Shown here piece by piece: positions 15,560 to 24,802 of a stretch of DNA of 50,837 nt. The stretch comes from Bacilli bacterium (GTDB lineage: Bacteria > Bacillota_I > Bacilli_A > ML615J-28 > CAG-698), in contig JALOBF010000001.1 in assembly GCA_023228385.1 (NCBI GenBank), forward strand, positions 1 to 50,837, in the 5' to 3' direction. A program made the position numbers and the translations under genes. How positions within the stretch are numbered: the stretch's first letter is position 1; every line of letters starts with the position of its first letter. The notes beneath the pieces are model-generated. The model made no database searches. It worked only from the letters and a program-made list of their open reading frames with translations, and had not been told where the DNA came from.

Positions 15560-17884
15560 CTACCCCTCTGTTCTTAATGCTTTAATCGGAAGTTTTCTCG
15601 ATGCGGCAATTGCCGGAATAAGCCCGGCAAATACTGTTAATAACATACTTCCGAATATTAAAACCAATAAATATTTTAATTCGAATTTCGCCACTATTAC
15701 CTGAGATATCCCGGGGAACAAAACCGTATAATCTTTAATCATCCTAACAACAAATTCATTGATAGGATTAACAAAAAGTCGAGCCCCCACCACTCCCATT
15801 AAGCCAGAAAAAAAACCAATAATCGCCGCTTCGGTAATAAATAAACGGGCGATATCTATTTTCCTGGCACCAATACTTCGTAATAAACCAATTTCTCGAA
15901 TTCTTTCAATGACCGATACATAGGTAATAATGCCTATTAAAATCGCTGAAACTATTAATGACACGGAAGAAAATATTATTAATACCGAACTAAACACCCT
16001 AACCATTGATGCGAATTCCGTGGTTACAGATTGAATGAAATCTGAATAGGATATTTCAACTTCTTCGCTTTTATTTTTAAAATTATCAACATATGATGCA
16101 ATCTGTAAACGATTTTGAAAAGATGAAGTGTAAATATATATTACTGTTGTTTCTACTATTGCCCCTAAAGATATCAAGTTTTCTTTTAGTTGATATTCGG
16201 GGGAATCAGTCGAAGCCATAGTTTCTTTTTCCTCATAAGGCATACCGGTAAAAACATTCTTATCTAAACCATACTCTAATTGCTCCTTGACAATTTGCGA
16301 ATTTGCAGCATCGGCAGTCACCATAGCCGTAAGAGCCGGAGTATATAAAATCCCCGTGTTATACAATTTTGTTGTTGCATCGGGTTTAACCCGCATTATA
16401 GCCGTAATTTCTAAAGTCGATACCGCATTTTCAAATAATTCCGGATAAAACGATATTGTTTTCGCCTGATATCTATCATTAATTTTTAAATAATATTCAT
16501 CATTTGAAAGCAATTTAAATTTCGTGCCCAATATCTCGTCAAAAGTATAAAAATTTTTGGATTCATAATCAAAGCCCAAGTAATACAGAATAAAAGCATC
16601 CATAGCATTATACTCATCAACCAATAAGGCAATTTGATTTGCTGATTGAGGAAGGGTCCCGGCCAATACATCATATTGCTCCGCGACAAAATCATCTTCG
16701 ACTAATTCATAAAATATACTGTTGGATACCATCCGATATCCGTCATTCGTTTGAGCCACTATTTTCATTGCAACTTTAGTATTATAATTGACTACTGTAT
16801 ACAAAGATTTATCTAGTTGTTCGATATAGCTAAGAAAATCGCTTTCGATTACATTATAATAATCGTTTTTGTGATAACCTTTTCTAATATTTATAATTGT
16901 CTCTTCTGGGAACCGTTCCCACTTGTGGATATCTTGCCCATTTTCATCTTCTTTATTTTTTGCATTACTGCGAATATAAATCGGATAATTTGCCAATGCT
17001 GATTTTTGAACGTCTTCGATATAAACATTTACTCCATTTGAAATTGCCAATACCAAGCCAACACCAATTATGCCAATACAACCGGCAAAACTAGTTAAAA
17101 CAGTTCGCAGCTTAGTCCGGAGCATATTCTTAAGGCTGATTTTTATTGCAGCAACTAATGACATTGCCGTTTTCGTTTTATGATATTGTTTAATAAATTT
17201 GTCTTCTGTAACCGGAGCTGAGTCACCGATTATACGACCGTCAAATAGTTCTATAATCCGATCAGCATATTTATAAGCAAGTTCAGTATTATGACTAACT
17301 ACCACAACTAAACGATCATGAGATATTTCCTTTAAAATTTTCATAATCTTTTCGGCTGTTTCCGAATCAAGTGCTCCGGTTGGCTCGTCAGCTAGAACAA
17401 TATCGGTATCGTTAACTATTGCACGGGCAATCGCAACCCTTTGCATTTGACCGCCTGACAATTGATTAGGAAGATTTTTTAGTTGCGCCATTAAGTCAAC
17501 TTTTTCAAGCGCTGCTAAAACTTTTCGCTTTCTTTCGTTTTTATCCACTCCCGCCAAATTTAATGCTATTTCAACATTTTCATAAACAGTTAGGTGAGGT
17601 AAAAGATAATAGTTCTGAAAAACAAAACCAATCGATTTATTTCGATAGGCATCCCAATCAGTATCTTTAAATTTTGAAGTGTCCGTTCCTTTTATTGTGA
17701 GTTGGCCTTCCGAACTTCGATCTAATCCTCCAATGATATTCAATAAAGTTGTTTTACCGCAGCCGGAAGGACCGTGAACACAAATGAATTCTTTTTCGCG
17801 GAAAGAAATATTAATATTATCTAAAGCTTTATTCTCATAATTCCCTACCCGATAATATTTAGCGACATTTTTTAATTTTATCAT
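15560..17884 (-). CDS. MacB-like ABC transporter, fused ATPase and FtsX-type permease
   Basis: A 774-residue fusion. Residues 1-220 are a LolD/MacB ATPase with GPSGCGKTT, LSGGQMQRVAIA and LADEPTGALD. A membrane helix follows (about 260-285), then a roughly 370-residue extracytoplasmic domain, and three C-terminal helices typical of FtsX permeases (VIERIREIGLLRSIGARK motif). Such transporters are mechanotransmitters for peptides, toxins or lipoproteins. I chose ATG 17884, which has GAGGTGG 6 nt upstream; a TTG at 17899 overlaps that ribosome site. It is first in an operon with the half-transporter. Confidence 0.9.
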   Translation of the reverse strand: MIKLKNVAKYYRVGNYENKALDNINISFREKEFICVHGPSGCGKTTLLNIIGGLDRSSEGQLTIKGTDTSKFKDTDWDAYRNKSIGFVFQNYYLLPHLTVYENVEIALNLAGVDKNERKRKVLAALEKVDLMAQLKNLPNQLSGGQMQRVAIARAIVNDTDIVLADEPTGALDSETAEKIMKILKEISHDRLVVVVSHNTELAYKYADRIIELFDGRIIGDSAPVTEDKFIKQYHKTKTAMSLVAAIKISLKNMLRTKLRTVLTSFAGCIGIIGVGLVLAISNGVNVYIEDVQKSALANYPIYIRSNAKNKEDENGQDIHKWERFPEETIINIRKGYHKNDYYNVIESDFLSYIEQLDKSLYTVVNYNTKVAMKIVAQTNDGYRMVSNSIFYELVEDDFVAEQYDVLAGTLPQSANQIALLVDEYNAMDAFILYYLGFDYESKNFYTFDEILGTKFKLLSNDEYYLKINDRYQAKTISFYPELFENAVSTLEITAIMRVKPDATTKLYNTGILYTPALTAMVTADAANSQIVKEQLEYGLDKNVFTGMPYEEKETMASTDSPEYQLKENLISLGAIVETTVIYIYTSSFQNRLQIASYVDNFKNKSEEVEISYSDFIQSVTTEFASMVRVFSSVLIIFSSVSLIVSAILIGIITYVSVIERIREIGLLRSIGARKIDIARLFITEAAIIGFFSGLMGVVGARLFVNPINEFVVRMIKDYTVLFPGISQVIVAKFELKYLLVLIFGSMLLTVFAGLIPAIAASRKLPIKALRTEG

Positions 17885-17946
17885 TAAAGCCCACCTCAAT
17901 ATTTTTGTATATTATAATTATCCCATTTTTGTACTGGATTTTCAAT

Positions 17947-17969
17947 AAAAAAACCCTATTCGGGGTTTT
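17947..17969 (-). terminator. Terminator overlapping the end of the DUF951 gene
   Basis: On the minus strand AAAACCC (17969-17963) and GGGTTTT (17956-17950) form the stem, followed by more Ts. The stop codon lies in the loop and the edge of the right arm. Confidence 0.75.
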
Positions 17970-18162
17970 CAGCATAATATAATGTTTTTTTGATTTTTTT
18001 AGGCAGTTGTACCCGCGGTATTAGAATAATACGTTTGCATGTAGTACATTCCAATTTACAATCAACCCCCTGGCGGATCATTTTCCAATTCTTGCCTCCG
18101 CACGGGTGCGATTTCTTGAATTCATAAACATCGCCATTATTATATTTTTGGATATTTATCAT
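17956..18162 (-). CDS. DUF951 family protein (YyzM-like)
   Basis: A 68-residue protein of the DUF951 family, of unknown function. Conserved features are the start MINIQKYNNGDVYEFKKSHPCGG, then WKMIRQGVDCKLECTTC and IPRVQL. The three conserved cysteines suggest a small metal site. I chose the ATG at 18162, preceded by GGTGGTG; a longer frame adds 16 residues with no family similarity. It overlaps the end of the mscS gene by 23 nt. In many Bacillota this gene sits next to an MscS channel and ychF near the origin, in line with the neighbours here. Confidence 0.85.
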   Translation of the reverse strand: MINIQKYNNGDVYEFKKSHPCGGKNWKMIRQGVDCKLECTTCKRIILIPRVQLPKKIKKTLYYAENPE

Positions 18163-18955
18163 TATGCACCACCATCCGGGGTAAGGAAAATTCAATATTG
18201 TTTTTTTCAAATAACTCTTTTACAAATTTTCTAATGCCGCGCTCAACAGCATAATGCTCTTCAGATGCTGTTTTCACAATAATACGTACCGTTGAGCCGG
18301 CGGCTCCGACTGCGGTAATGCCGATTACATTCGGTCCTTCAATAATCTGAGTAAACACTTCTCTTAAACTGTTCAGATTTTCTTCCAGCAAATCAATGAC
18401 AAAATCTATATTATGACGATGTGAAACATCGATATCAACAATGGCAATTGTTGGGTTTTTTGAAAAATTGGTTACATCAATGATATCACCATTAGAAAAA
18501 ATTTTAACTTCACCCTTCCAATTTTGTATTTTTGTTGATTTTAAACCAATTTCCATTACCGTTCCTTTATAGCCTTTGATTTCAACAACATCACCGATAT
18601 CATAATAATTTTCAAAAACTATTGATAAACCCGCCAACAAATCTCGAATTAAGCTTTGCGCTCCCAAGCCAATAACAATACCAATAATTCCAGCTCCCGC
18701 CAATATTGGCGTGACATTCACACCCCATATCCCTAAAATCACAATTACCATAATTATAATTAATATATAGCGAAATATACTTTGCATTAAACGAGCCATA
18801 GTCGCAGCTCTTTTCCTTTTATCTCTTTTTCTTTTAATGAAACGATTAACCAAAGTACCAACGATTAACCAAATTAAAACAGTTAAGACCAAAACAATTG
18901 CTGTAAAAATAACTTTGGTTACTTCCGTTTCGATAAATTTTCTGATGTTTTCCAT
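18140..18955 (-). CDS. MscS-family mechanosensitive ion channel
   Basis: A 271-residue small-conductance channel that opens under membrane tension to release solutes on osmotic downshock. It has an N-terminal helix (about 10-32), a second at about 55-80 and the pore-lining segment rich in Gly/Ala (ILAGAGIIGIVIGLGAQSLIRD, about 88-109), followed by the MscS beta domain (YDIGDVVEIKGYKGTV). Length matches the YkuT/YggB-like group. The ribosome site is AAGAGG. It lies 11 nt after parA in the operon. Confidence 0.93.
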   Translation of the reverse strand: MENIRKFIETEVTKVIFTAIVLVLTVLIWLIVGTLVNRFIKRKRDKRKRAATMARLMQSIFRYILIIIMVIVILGIWGVNVTPILAGAGIIGIVIGLGAQSLIRDLLAGLSIVFENYYDIGDVVEIKGYKGTVMEIGLKSTKIQNWKGEVKIFSNGDIIDVTNFSKNPTIAIVDIDVSHRHNIDFVIDLLEENLNSLREVFTQIIEGPNVIGITAVGAAGSTVRIIVKTASEEHYAVERGIRKFVKELFEKNNIEFSLPRMVVHNDKYPKI

Positions 18956-18966
18956 ATATTTACCTC

Positions 18967-19743
18967 TTAAATATTATTGTTTTCCAAAATTTCCTGTGCT
19001 AATTCACGATATTCCCGGCTTGAGCGAGAATGAAAAGCGGTTTTTAACACACTTTTACCTTGCATTGGCGCTTCTTGTAAATGGCTTGAACGGCTGATTA
19101 TCGTTTTAAAGGTTTTTGTTGGCAGTAAGTCCTTTACTTTATCAATAATTTTGTAGCCAAAGATATTCCGATTATCAAGCTTTGTTAATAAAACACCTTC
19201 AATTGTAAGCTTTTGATTTTTTTTATTTTTAAAAGTTTGAACCTGATGTATTTTGTTAATCATCAACGGTAAAGCTTCATACGCAAAGTATTCACATTCA
19301 ACCGGAATAATAACAGAATCAGCAGCAAACAAGGCGTTTTCCAGCGCTATACCTAACGAAGGAGCGCAATCAATTAATATGTAATCATAATTTTTTTTTA
19401 AAAGGTTGAGTTTTATTTGTAATATTAACTCTTTATTATCAATCTTAAAAAGGTCGATTGCCAAATTAATTAGTCTTTCTGATCCCGGAATTATATCTAA
19501 ATTACGGTCTTGGGTATGATATATTAATTCCCTGGCCTCTAAATCAGATACCAAAAGATCATATGACGTATAATCAAGCAACTCCTGCGAAAAACCGAGC
19601 CCAATTGTTGCATTTGCTTGTTCGTCTAAATCAATCAAAAGTACCTTTTTACCGAAATGAGCTAATGCCGATCCTAAATTAATAGTAGTGGTCGTTTTAC
19701 CGACACCGCCTTTTTGATTCGCTATTGCAATTATTTTTCCCAT
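18967..19743 (-). CDS. soj: ParA/Soj-family chromosome partitioning ATPase
   Basis: A 258-residue deviant-Walker ATPase. It has KGGVGKTTTT (about residues 10-19), LLIDLDEQANAT and YILIDCAPSLG. In spore formers Soj controls DnaA and works with Spo0J/ParB in origin segregation. Between rsmG and mscS, where parB/spo0J normally follows soj, there is no parB here; noc is also absent. The ParB partner must lie elsewhere or be missing. The start has AGAGGGAAG upstream. Confidence 0.92.
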   Translation of the reverse strand: MGKIIAIANQKGGVGKTTTTINLGSALAHFGKKVLLIDLDEQANATIGLGFSQELLDYTSYDLLVSDLEARELIYHTQDRNLDIIPGSERLINLAIDLFKIDNKELILQIKLNLLKKNYDYILIDCAPSLGIALENALFAADSVIIPVECEYFAYEALPLMINKIHQVQTFKNKKNQKLTIEGVLLTKLDNRNIFGYKIIDKVKDLLPTKTFKTIISRSSHLQEAPMQGKSVLKTAFHSRSSREYRELAQEILENNNI

Positions 19744-19759
19744 GTACTTCCCTCTTTAT

Positions 19760-20440
19760 TTATAAATGTTTTTTCTTAATCTGTGCATACCGTCGCGGAT
19801 ATACCAATTCTGTTTCCCGTTGTTTTCTTATTTTTATAATCGCGTGTTGACCCATATTTTCCGGAAGTTGGTATTCATAAATATTTTCAATAACAGAAAA
19901 TAATATTTTTAAAGCATTGCCTGATGCTTTCTGTTCTTCATAATAATTACTGCCTTTATAGGCAATAAAAATACCTCCGACTTTTAGAAAAGGAAGAACC
20001 AATTCTAATAAAACGGGTAAAACCGCAACAGCTCTAGCTGATACTAAATCATAATATTCTCGACGGTTCAAGATAAAATTTTCAGCCCGCTGATTGATGA
20101 ATTCAATATCAGAAATTTGTAGCAGGTCGCATAACCTTTGTAAAAATAATATTTTTTTCTTTGTTGGTTCGACAACTGTCAGTTTTAAATGAGGAAAAAC
20201 AACTTTTAATGGTATTGCTGGGAATCCTCCGCCGCTTCCAATATCACAATAATTATTAATTTTGAAAAAATCTAAGGTAAAACAAGCAGCAAGAGAATCA
20301 TAAAAATGTTTAATGTAAACTTCTTTTCTATCGATAATAGAAGTTAAATTGTATTTTTGGTTCTCCTCAATCAAAAATTTATAATATTTATTAAATTGTT
20401 CGATTTGTTTTAAACTCAAATTGAAAGTGTTTAAAATCAT
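19760..20440 (-). CDS. rsmG: 16S rRNA (guanine-N7)-methyltransferase RsmG
   Basis: A 226-residue methylase that modifies G527 of 16S rRNA (E. coli numbering). The SAM-binding motif DIGSGGGFPAIPL and the downstream VVEPTKKK and VSARAVA segments are diagnostic. The ATG overlaps the TGA stop of mnmG, showing translational coupling; the ribosome site is GGAG. This mnmG-rsmG-soj order is a hallmark of the region next to the replication origin. Confidence 0.95.
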   Translation of the reverse strand: MILNTFNLSLKQIEQFNKYYKFLIEENQKYNLTSIIDRKEVYIKHFYDSLAACFTLDFFKINNYCDIGSGGGFPAIPLKVVFPHLKLTVVEPTKKKILFLQRLCDLLQISDIEFINQRAENFILNRREYYDLVSARAVAVLPVLLELVLPFLKVGGIFIAYKGSNYYEEQKASGNALKILFSVIENIYEYQLPENMGQHAIIKIRKQRETELVYPRRYAQIKKKHL

Positions 20441-22293
20441 TTTTTATACTCCAACCAAACTAACAAAATTGCAACATCACTTGGATTAACACCGCTAATT
20501 CGGGATGCCTGAGAGATTGTTTCCGGACGAACCGACTTTAATTTATCTCTAGCTTCGTATGCTATGTTCGGAATGGCATCATAATCAATATCAATCGGTA
20601 TTTTTCTTGATTCCATTCGGGCAAGTTTTTTTGCTTCTTTATATTCTTTTTCAATGTAACCTGAATATTTTATTTCGATTAAAGCGTGTTCTTTTATATC
20701 CGCGGATAAGTTAAACTTAATTCCCAATATTTCTTCTAAATTAAGAAAATCAATATCAGGCCTTTTTAAGAAATCAAAACCGGTTATTTGTTTATTGAGT
20801 GGCATTTTTTTATTTAATTCTAAATATTCGTTAGTTTCCGGTTTAGGTCTGACTTTTATTTCCCTGGTTTTTTCAATCAAATTATCAATCATTTCCCTCT
20901 TTTTTAAATATCCTTGATATCTTGCTTGCGATATTAATCCAATTTTATAGCCATATTTTATTAACCTTGTTTCTGCATTATCGTGCCGCAAAAGAAGTCT
21001 AAATTCAGCCCGAGAAGTAAGCAGCCGATAAGGATCTTTAACCCCTTTAGTAATCAGGTCATCGATTAGCACACCAATATAAGCTTCATCGCGCCGCAAT
21101 ACCAAAGGAGGTTTATTTTTTATAATTTGATTAGCATTGATTCCAGCAATTAAGCCTTGGCACGCCGCCTCTTCGTAACCGCTGGTGCCATTAACTTGTC
21201 CAGCAAAAAAAAGGTTTTTTACTAATTTTGATTCCAAACTTGTTTTTAACTGTCGGGGATCAATCGCATCATATTCAATAGCATAAGCATAACGACTAAT
21301 AACTGCATTTTCTAGTCCCGGCACACTTCTTACTATGGTTTCTTGAAGTTCAACCGGTAAACTGGTCGAAAGTCCTTGAACATACATTTCATCAAGAAAA
21401 AGGCTTTCCGGTTCCAGAAATACTTGGTGTCGGCTTTTATCGGCAAAACGAACTACTTTATCTTCAATTGATGGACAATAACGTGGTCCAACGCCTTCAA
21501 CCAAACCGGAATACATACTTGAAAGATGTAAATTTTCTTTAATGATTCTATGGGTTTCTTCTGTGGTATATGTTAAGTAACATTTTTCTTGCTTTTCATA
21601 AGGTAGCATCTCCTGAGTTTCATGACTAAAACAACGGAACACAGAATCTCCTTCTTGTGGTTTCATTTTAGAAAAATCAATTGACGATCTTTTTATTCGT
21701 GGCGGCGTTCCCGTTTTTAACCTTAATATCGTAAAACCTAATTGCCGGAGTGTTCCTGATAATTGTTTAGTGGTTCTTTCATCATCAGGACCAGCTTCCC
21801 GAACCGTCTGCCCGACCAGTATTCGCGATGACAAATAAGTGCCGCTTGAAATAATTACTGCTTTTGAAAAATATTTTTTACCGTTTTCTAAAACTACGCC
21901 TTTAACAATACCAGACTCGACAATCAAGTCAACAATATAAGCTTCTAAATATTCCAATCCGGGTGTATTCTTAATAACATCTTTCATAAATTCCGGATAG
22001 GCTATTTTGTCGGCTTGAGCGCGTAAAGCTTGAACCGCCGGGCCTTTCGATATATTAAGCATTTTTATTTGAAGTAAAGTTCGATCAATTGCTTTAGCCA
22101 TCTGACCGCCTAAAGCATCAATTTCCCGAACAATAATTCCCTTTGCGGGGCCGCCGATCGAAGGATTGCATGATAAATGAGCAATCCTTGAGTAATTGCC
22201 GAAAACCATTAAAGTCCTGTTTCCTAATCTGGCCCCGGCAAGGGCGGCCTCAACACCAGCATGTCCGCCGCCTAAAACAATTATATCATACAT
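20437..22293 (-). CDS. mnmG: tRNA uridine 5-carboxymethylaminomethyl modification enzyme MnmG (GidA)
   Basis: A 618-residue FAD enzyme that with MnmE modifies wobble uridine 34 of certain tRNAs. The FAD-binding motif GGGHAGVEAALA (about 8-19), the conserved SCNPSIGGPAKG and the catalytic YCPSIEDK cysteine are all present. The C-terminal helical domain ends with ISGVNPSDVAILLVWLE. Length is normal. AGGTGG precedes the start. mnmE, often upstream, is not in the window; a divergent phosphoesterase leader lies there instead. Confidence 0.96.
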   Translation of the reverse strand: MYDIIVLGGGHAGVEAALAGARLGNRTLMVFGNYSRIAHLSCNPSIGGPAKGIIVREIDALGGQMAKAIDRTLLQIKMLNISKGPAVQALRAQADKIAYPEFMKDVIKNTPGLEYLEAYIVDLIVESGIVKGVVLENGKKYFSKAVIISSGTYLSSRILVGQTVREAGPDDERTTKQLSGTLRQLGFTILRLKTGTPPRIKRSSIDFSKMKPQEGDSVFRCFSHETQEMLPYEKQEKCYLTYTTEETHRIIKENLHLSSMYSGLVEGVGPRYCPSIEDKVVRFADKSRHQVFLEPESLFLDEMYVQGLSTSLPVELQETIVRSVPGLENAVISRYAYAIEYDAIDPRQLKTSLESKLVKNLFFAGQVNGTSGYEEAACQGLIAGINANQIIKNKPPLVLRRDEAYIGVLIDDLITKGVKDPYRLLTSRAEFRLLLRHDNAETRLIKYGYKIGLISQARYQGYLKKREMIDNLIEKTREIKVRPKPETNEYLELNKKMPLNKQITGFDFLKRPDIDFLNLEEILGIKFNLSADIKEHALIEIKYSGYIEKEYKEAKKLARMESRKIPIDIDYDAIPNIAYEARDKLKSVRPETISQASRISGVNPSDVAILLVWLEYKK

Positions 22294-22596
22294 TAAACCA
22301 CCTATAATTTATTTTATCACAAAATTATAAAAATTGTAGATTTATTTTATTTTTTATAAAATTTATGTTATAATTTTATATAAAGTTGTCAGTATAAAAA
22401 AATAACCGTTATTTAAAAAACTGATAACAAAAATAATAAGACTCAGTTTTTTTTCGAATAAACTTAAGTTAAATAATAGCTCGAGTAAATGTTGATCTTA
22501 AACCAATAATATTATGTGTCGGAAAAAGGTCGTTAAACCTATGTTTGTCTGCGCTGTATAAAAACCTATCCTAAGGAAAGAAGAGGAGATATAAAC
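22294..22596 (+). promoter_or_regulatory. Long 5' region of the phosphoesterase gene with alternative hairpins
   Basis: This 303-nt gap has an extended -10 (TGT-TATAAT, 22366-22374). The predicted start of transcription is followed by GTTGTCAGT (22385-22393), which can pair with ACTGATAAC (22420-22428) around an inner AAATAA-CCG-TTATTT hairpin. The same downstream arm can instead enter a terminator at 22415-22454. About 130 nt of further leader follow to the GGAG ribosome site (22584-22590). I recognise no known riboswitch class. Confidence 0.45.
22415..22454 (+). terminator. Leader terminator upstream of the phosphoesterase gene
   Basis: AAAAAACTGA (22415-22424) can pair with TCAGTTTTTT within 22443-22454, where the T run starts at 22447. 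It ends either an attenuated leader or a short independent RNA of about 70 nt. Confidence 0.55.
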
Positions 22597-24750
22597 TTGA
22601 AAAAATTTTTCACCTTTACATTAATTTTCATTGTGTTTTTATTTTTCGGTATTATTGTTAATGCTGAAAATTCGACTACTTCGTTAATTATCTCTAGCCC
22701 CGGTTCAGATGCTAGCAAAGAGATTAACATCTCCTGGCATACAGATAATAACGATAATTTCGTTCGTTATACTCTTGCTTCCGATCAAAACTTCACAGAA
22801 GCAAGAACCAAAGTTGGAGAATGTACGCCAATCCCTTTTAATGACAAATCCGGTACCTTACATTGTAAAGCAACTCTTACTAATTTACAAGACGATACCG
22901 AGTATATCTATCAAGTCGGCAAAACCAGTTGGTCAAGTACTCGCACATTTAAAACCGCCGGTTCTTCAAGTTTCAGTTTTGTTCATGTTAGCGATATTCA
23001 TTCATATCTTCCGGGATCGAGGAACTATCGCGTTGCCCGGGCCAATGCCCTGCTTAATAAAGCTTATTCGATTGAAAATGACCTTCGTTTTACTTTAATT
23101 AGCGGTGACGCTGTTGCCTATGGAACCGTTTACGAGCAATGGCTTGATCTTTTTGCCATGGATACTACCACACAGATGATGTACACTTTAACACCCGGGA
23201 ATCACGATTACTACAATACTAAAGCTGAAAAAACCAATATCGGATATTTCAACAGTGTAACTAATCATCCCAATAACGGAGCAAACGGTTTAAATAATGC
23301 AACCTACTACTTTAAATATGGCAATGCGCTTTTTATTTCCCTTGAATCAGAAGCAGCAAACGCTTCTGCTAGTGCCCAAAAAGCACAGCAAACTTGGCTT
23401 AAAGAAATTATCGCTCTAAATCCCGCTGATTTTGTAATTGCTTTTTGCCATCGGCCCTTTTACACTGGGGACGGTAGGAACGCTGGGCAAGCACAAGAAC
23501 AACGCAATTATTTTCAAACAATATTTGATGAATGTGGTGTTGACCTTGTACTAACGGGCCATAATCACGTACTGGCCAGAACCTTTCCGGTTTATAATAA
23601 TAATAAAACTAACACCCCAAACGGTACGGTCTACATTACCGCTTCTGCTGTCGGTGATCGCTGGCAAACTGAAGAAGGCACGTCAATGCCAATGGTTGAT
23701 TATTACAAAATTGGAGCTTTTGATTCCTGTACAATTGTCACGGTTGAAGAAAATTCTATTAAACTAAAAATGGTTGACGCCAGCGGTGCTGTTTTAGACA
23801 CTTATCAAATCTTTAATAAAACTACCGGTATAAATAAATCATCTTATAATGATTCTTTAAATATTGTCAGCAATGATGAAGATTTCTCACAAGCGGTTTT
23901 AGAATTTAAAGATTTAGGCCCCGGTCGTATCAACAAAATTACTGTAACCAGTGAAGACGGTCAGCTTAATCAAACCTTTCTTTTTCCAACAGCACCGCTA
24001 ACCATAACCGGCATTCCCGATAATGTCATCGAGTATCAGTTAACTGTCGAAACATTACTGAGAAGCGGAGAAACAATCAAAAAAAATATTAACCTTATTA
24101 ATCAGCATAAATATTTCGGAAAAATACAAAACCTAAGAATCCTTGAAATTGATGATTATCAAACCGGGTTATTCTGGGACAGTGAGCTTGTAGAAGGTAA
24201 AATTTTAATGTTTGAAATTTATATTAACGGCATCTTCCATAAAAACATTACACCTGAAGAAGATTTTACAGTACTTGATCAAATCAGTCCCTATAAACAA
24301 AATGAAGTTGAATTTCGTGCTATTGATTTTGAAGATGAGATTGTTTTTTCTGAGAAAATAGTTTATGGTGAAGATGCCGATCCGGTAAATCTTAATTTCA
24401 ACAAAGAAATTCATGAATTGAATGTCGGTGCCATATTTACGCCAGAAATCACAATTTCTCCGGAACAAAATTTACTGTTGGAATTTACCTCAAGCAATGA
24501 AGCGGTTGCTACTGTGGATAAAAACGGAAAAATTACGGCGGTTGGACCCGGCAATTGCACCATCACTGTTTCAGTTATAAAGAGATGGGACGTTACTGAC
24601 ACTATAGAAATAGTAGTAAACATTCCGGAAGAGCCACTTGACCCTGATAAAACAGAAAAGAAAAAAGGTTGCTTCGGTATTAAATCCGCAACTTTCCTTT
24701 TTTCGTTAGGTGCCCTCTTAATATTATTAAGAAAAAATAAATTCTTATAA
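22597..24750 (+). CDS. Secreted metallophosphoesterase with purple-acid-phosphatase N-domain and Ig-like domain
   Basis: A 717-residue exported protein. A signal peptide (about 1-23) precedes a fibronectin-like purple-acid-phosphatase N-domain (about 26-125). The calcineurin-like metal centre follows: VSDIH, SGDA, PGNHDY, FCHRPF and TGHNH. A BIG2-type Ig-like domain (about 610-675) contains ATVDKNGKITAVGPG. The C-terminus is KKKGC, a hydrophobic helix and a basic tail, resembling a surface-anchoring signal. The start is TTG, supported by AGAGGAG 8 nt upstream. A likely role is phosphate scavenging or nucleotide hydrolysis at the surface. Confidence 0.88.
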   Translation: MKKFFTFTLIFIVFLFFGIIVNAENSTTSLIISSPGSDASKEINISWHTDNNDNFVRYTLASDQNFTEARTKVGECTPIPFNDKSGTLHCKATLTNLQDDTEYIYQVGKTSWSSTRTFKTAGSSSFSFVHVSDIHSYLPGSRNYRVARANALLNKAYSIENDLRFTLISGDAVAYGTVYEQWLDLFAMDTTTQMMYTLTPGNHDYYNTKAEKTNIGYFNSVTNHPNNGANGLNNATYYFKYGNALFISLESEAANASASAQKAQQTWLKEIIALNPADFVIAFCHRPFYTGDGRNAGQAQEQRNYFQTIFDECGVDLVLTGHNHVLARTFPVYNNNKTNTPNGTVYITASAVGDRWQTEEGTSMPMVDYYKIGAFDSCTIVTVEENSIKLKMVDASGAVLDTYQIFNKTTGINKSSYNDSLNIVSNDEDFSQAVLEFKDLGPGRINKITVTSEDGQLNQTFLFPTAPLTITGIPDNVIEYQLTVETLLRSGETIKKNINLINQHKYFGKIQNLRILEIDDYQTGLFWDSELVEGKILMFEIYINGIFHKNITPEEDFTVLDQISPYKQNEVEFRAIDFEDEIVFSEKIVYGEDADPVNLNFNKEIHELNVGAIFTPEITISPEQNLLLEFTSSNEAVATVDKNGKITAVGPGNCTITVSVIKRWDVTDTIEIVVNIPEEPLDPDKTEKKKGCFGIKSATFLFSLGALLILLRKNKFL

Positions 24751-24760
24751 AAACATAAAC

Positions 24761-24796
24761 AAAAAAACCAAGTAATAAATTAAACTTGGTTTTTTT
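24761..24796. terminator. Bidirectional terminator between phosphoesterase and lipoprotein genes
   Basis: The 13-bp perfect stem AAAAAAACCAAGT (24761-24773) / ACTTGGTTTTTTT (24784-24796) has T runs on both strands. Confidence 0.9.
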
Positions 24797-24802
24797 ATAG
24801 CA

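Noticed and set aside
22500..22596. Known riboswitch (c-di-GMP, preQ1, THF, fluoride, ydaO) in the phosphoesterase leader
   Set aside because: None of the conserved core sequences of these classes was found by eye.
22709..23098. Overlapping plus-strand open frame inside the phosphoesterase gene
   Set aside because: It has no ribosome site or family match and is a shadow of the real frame.
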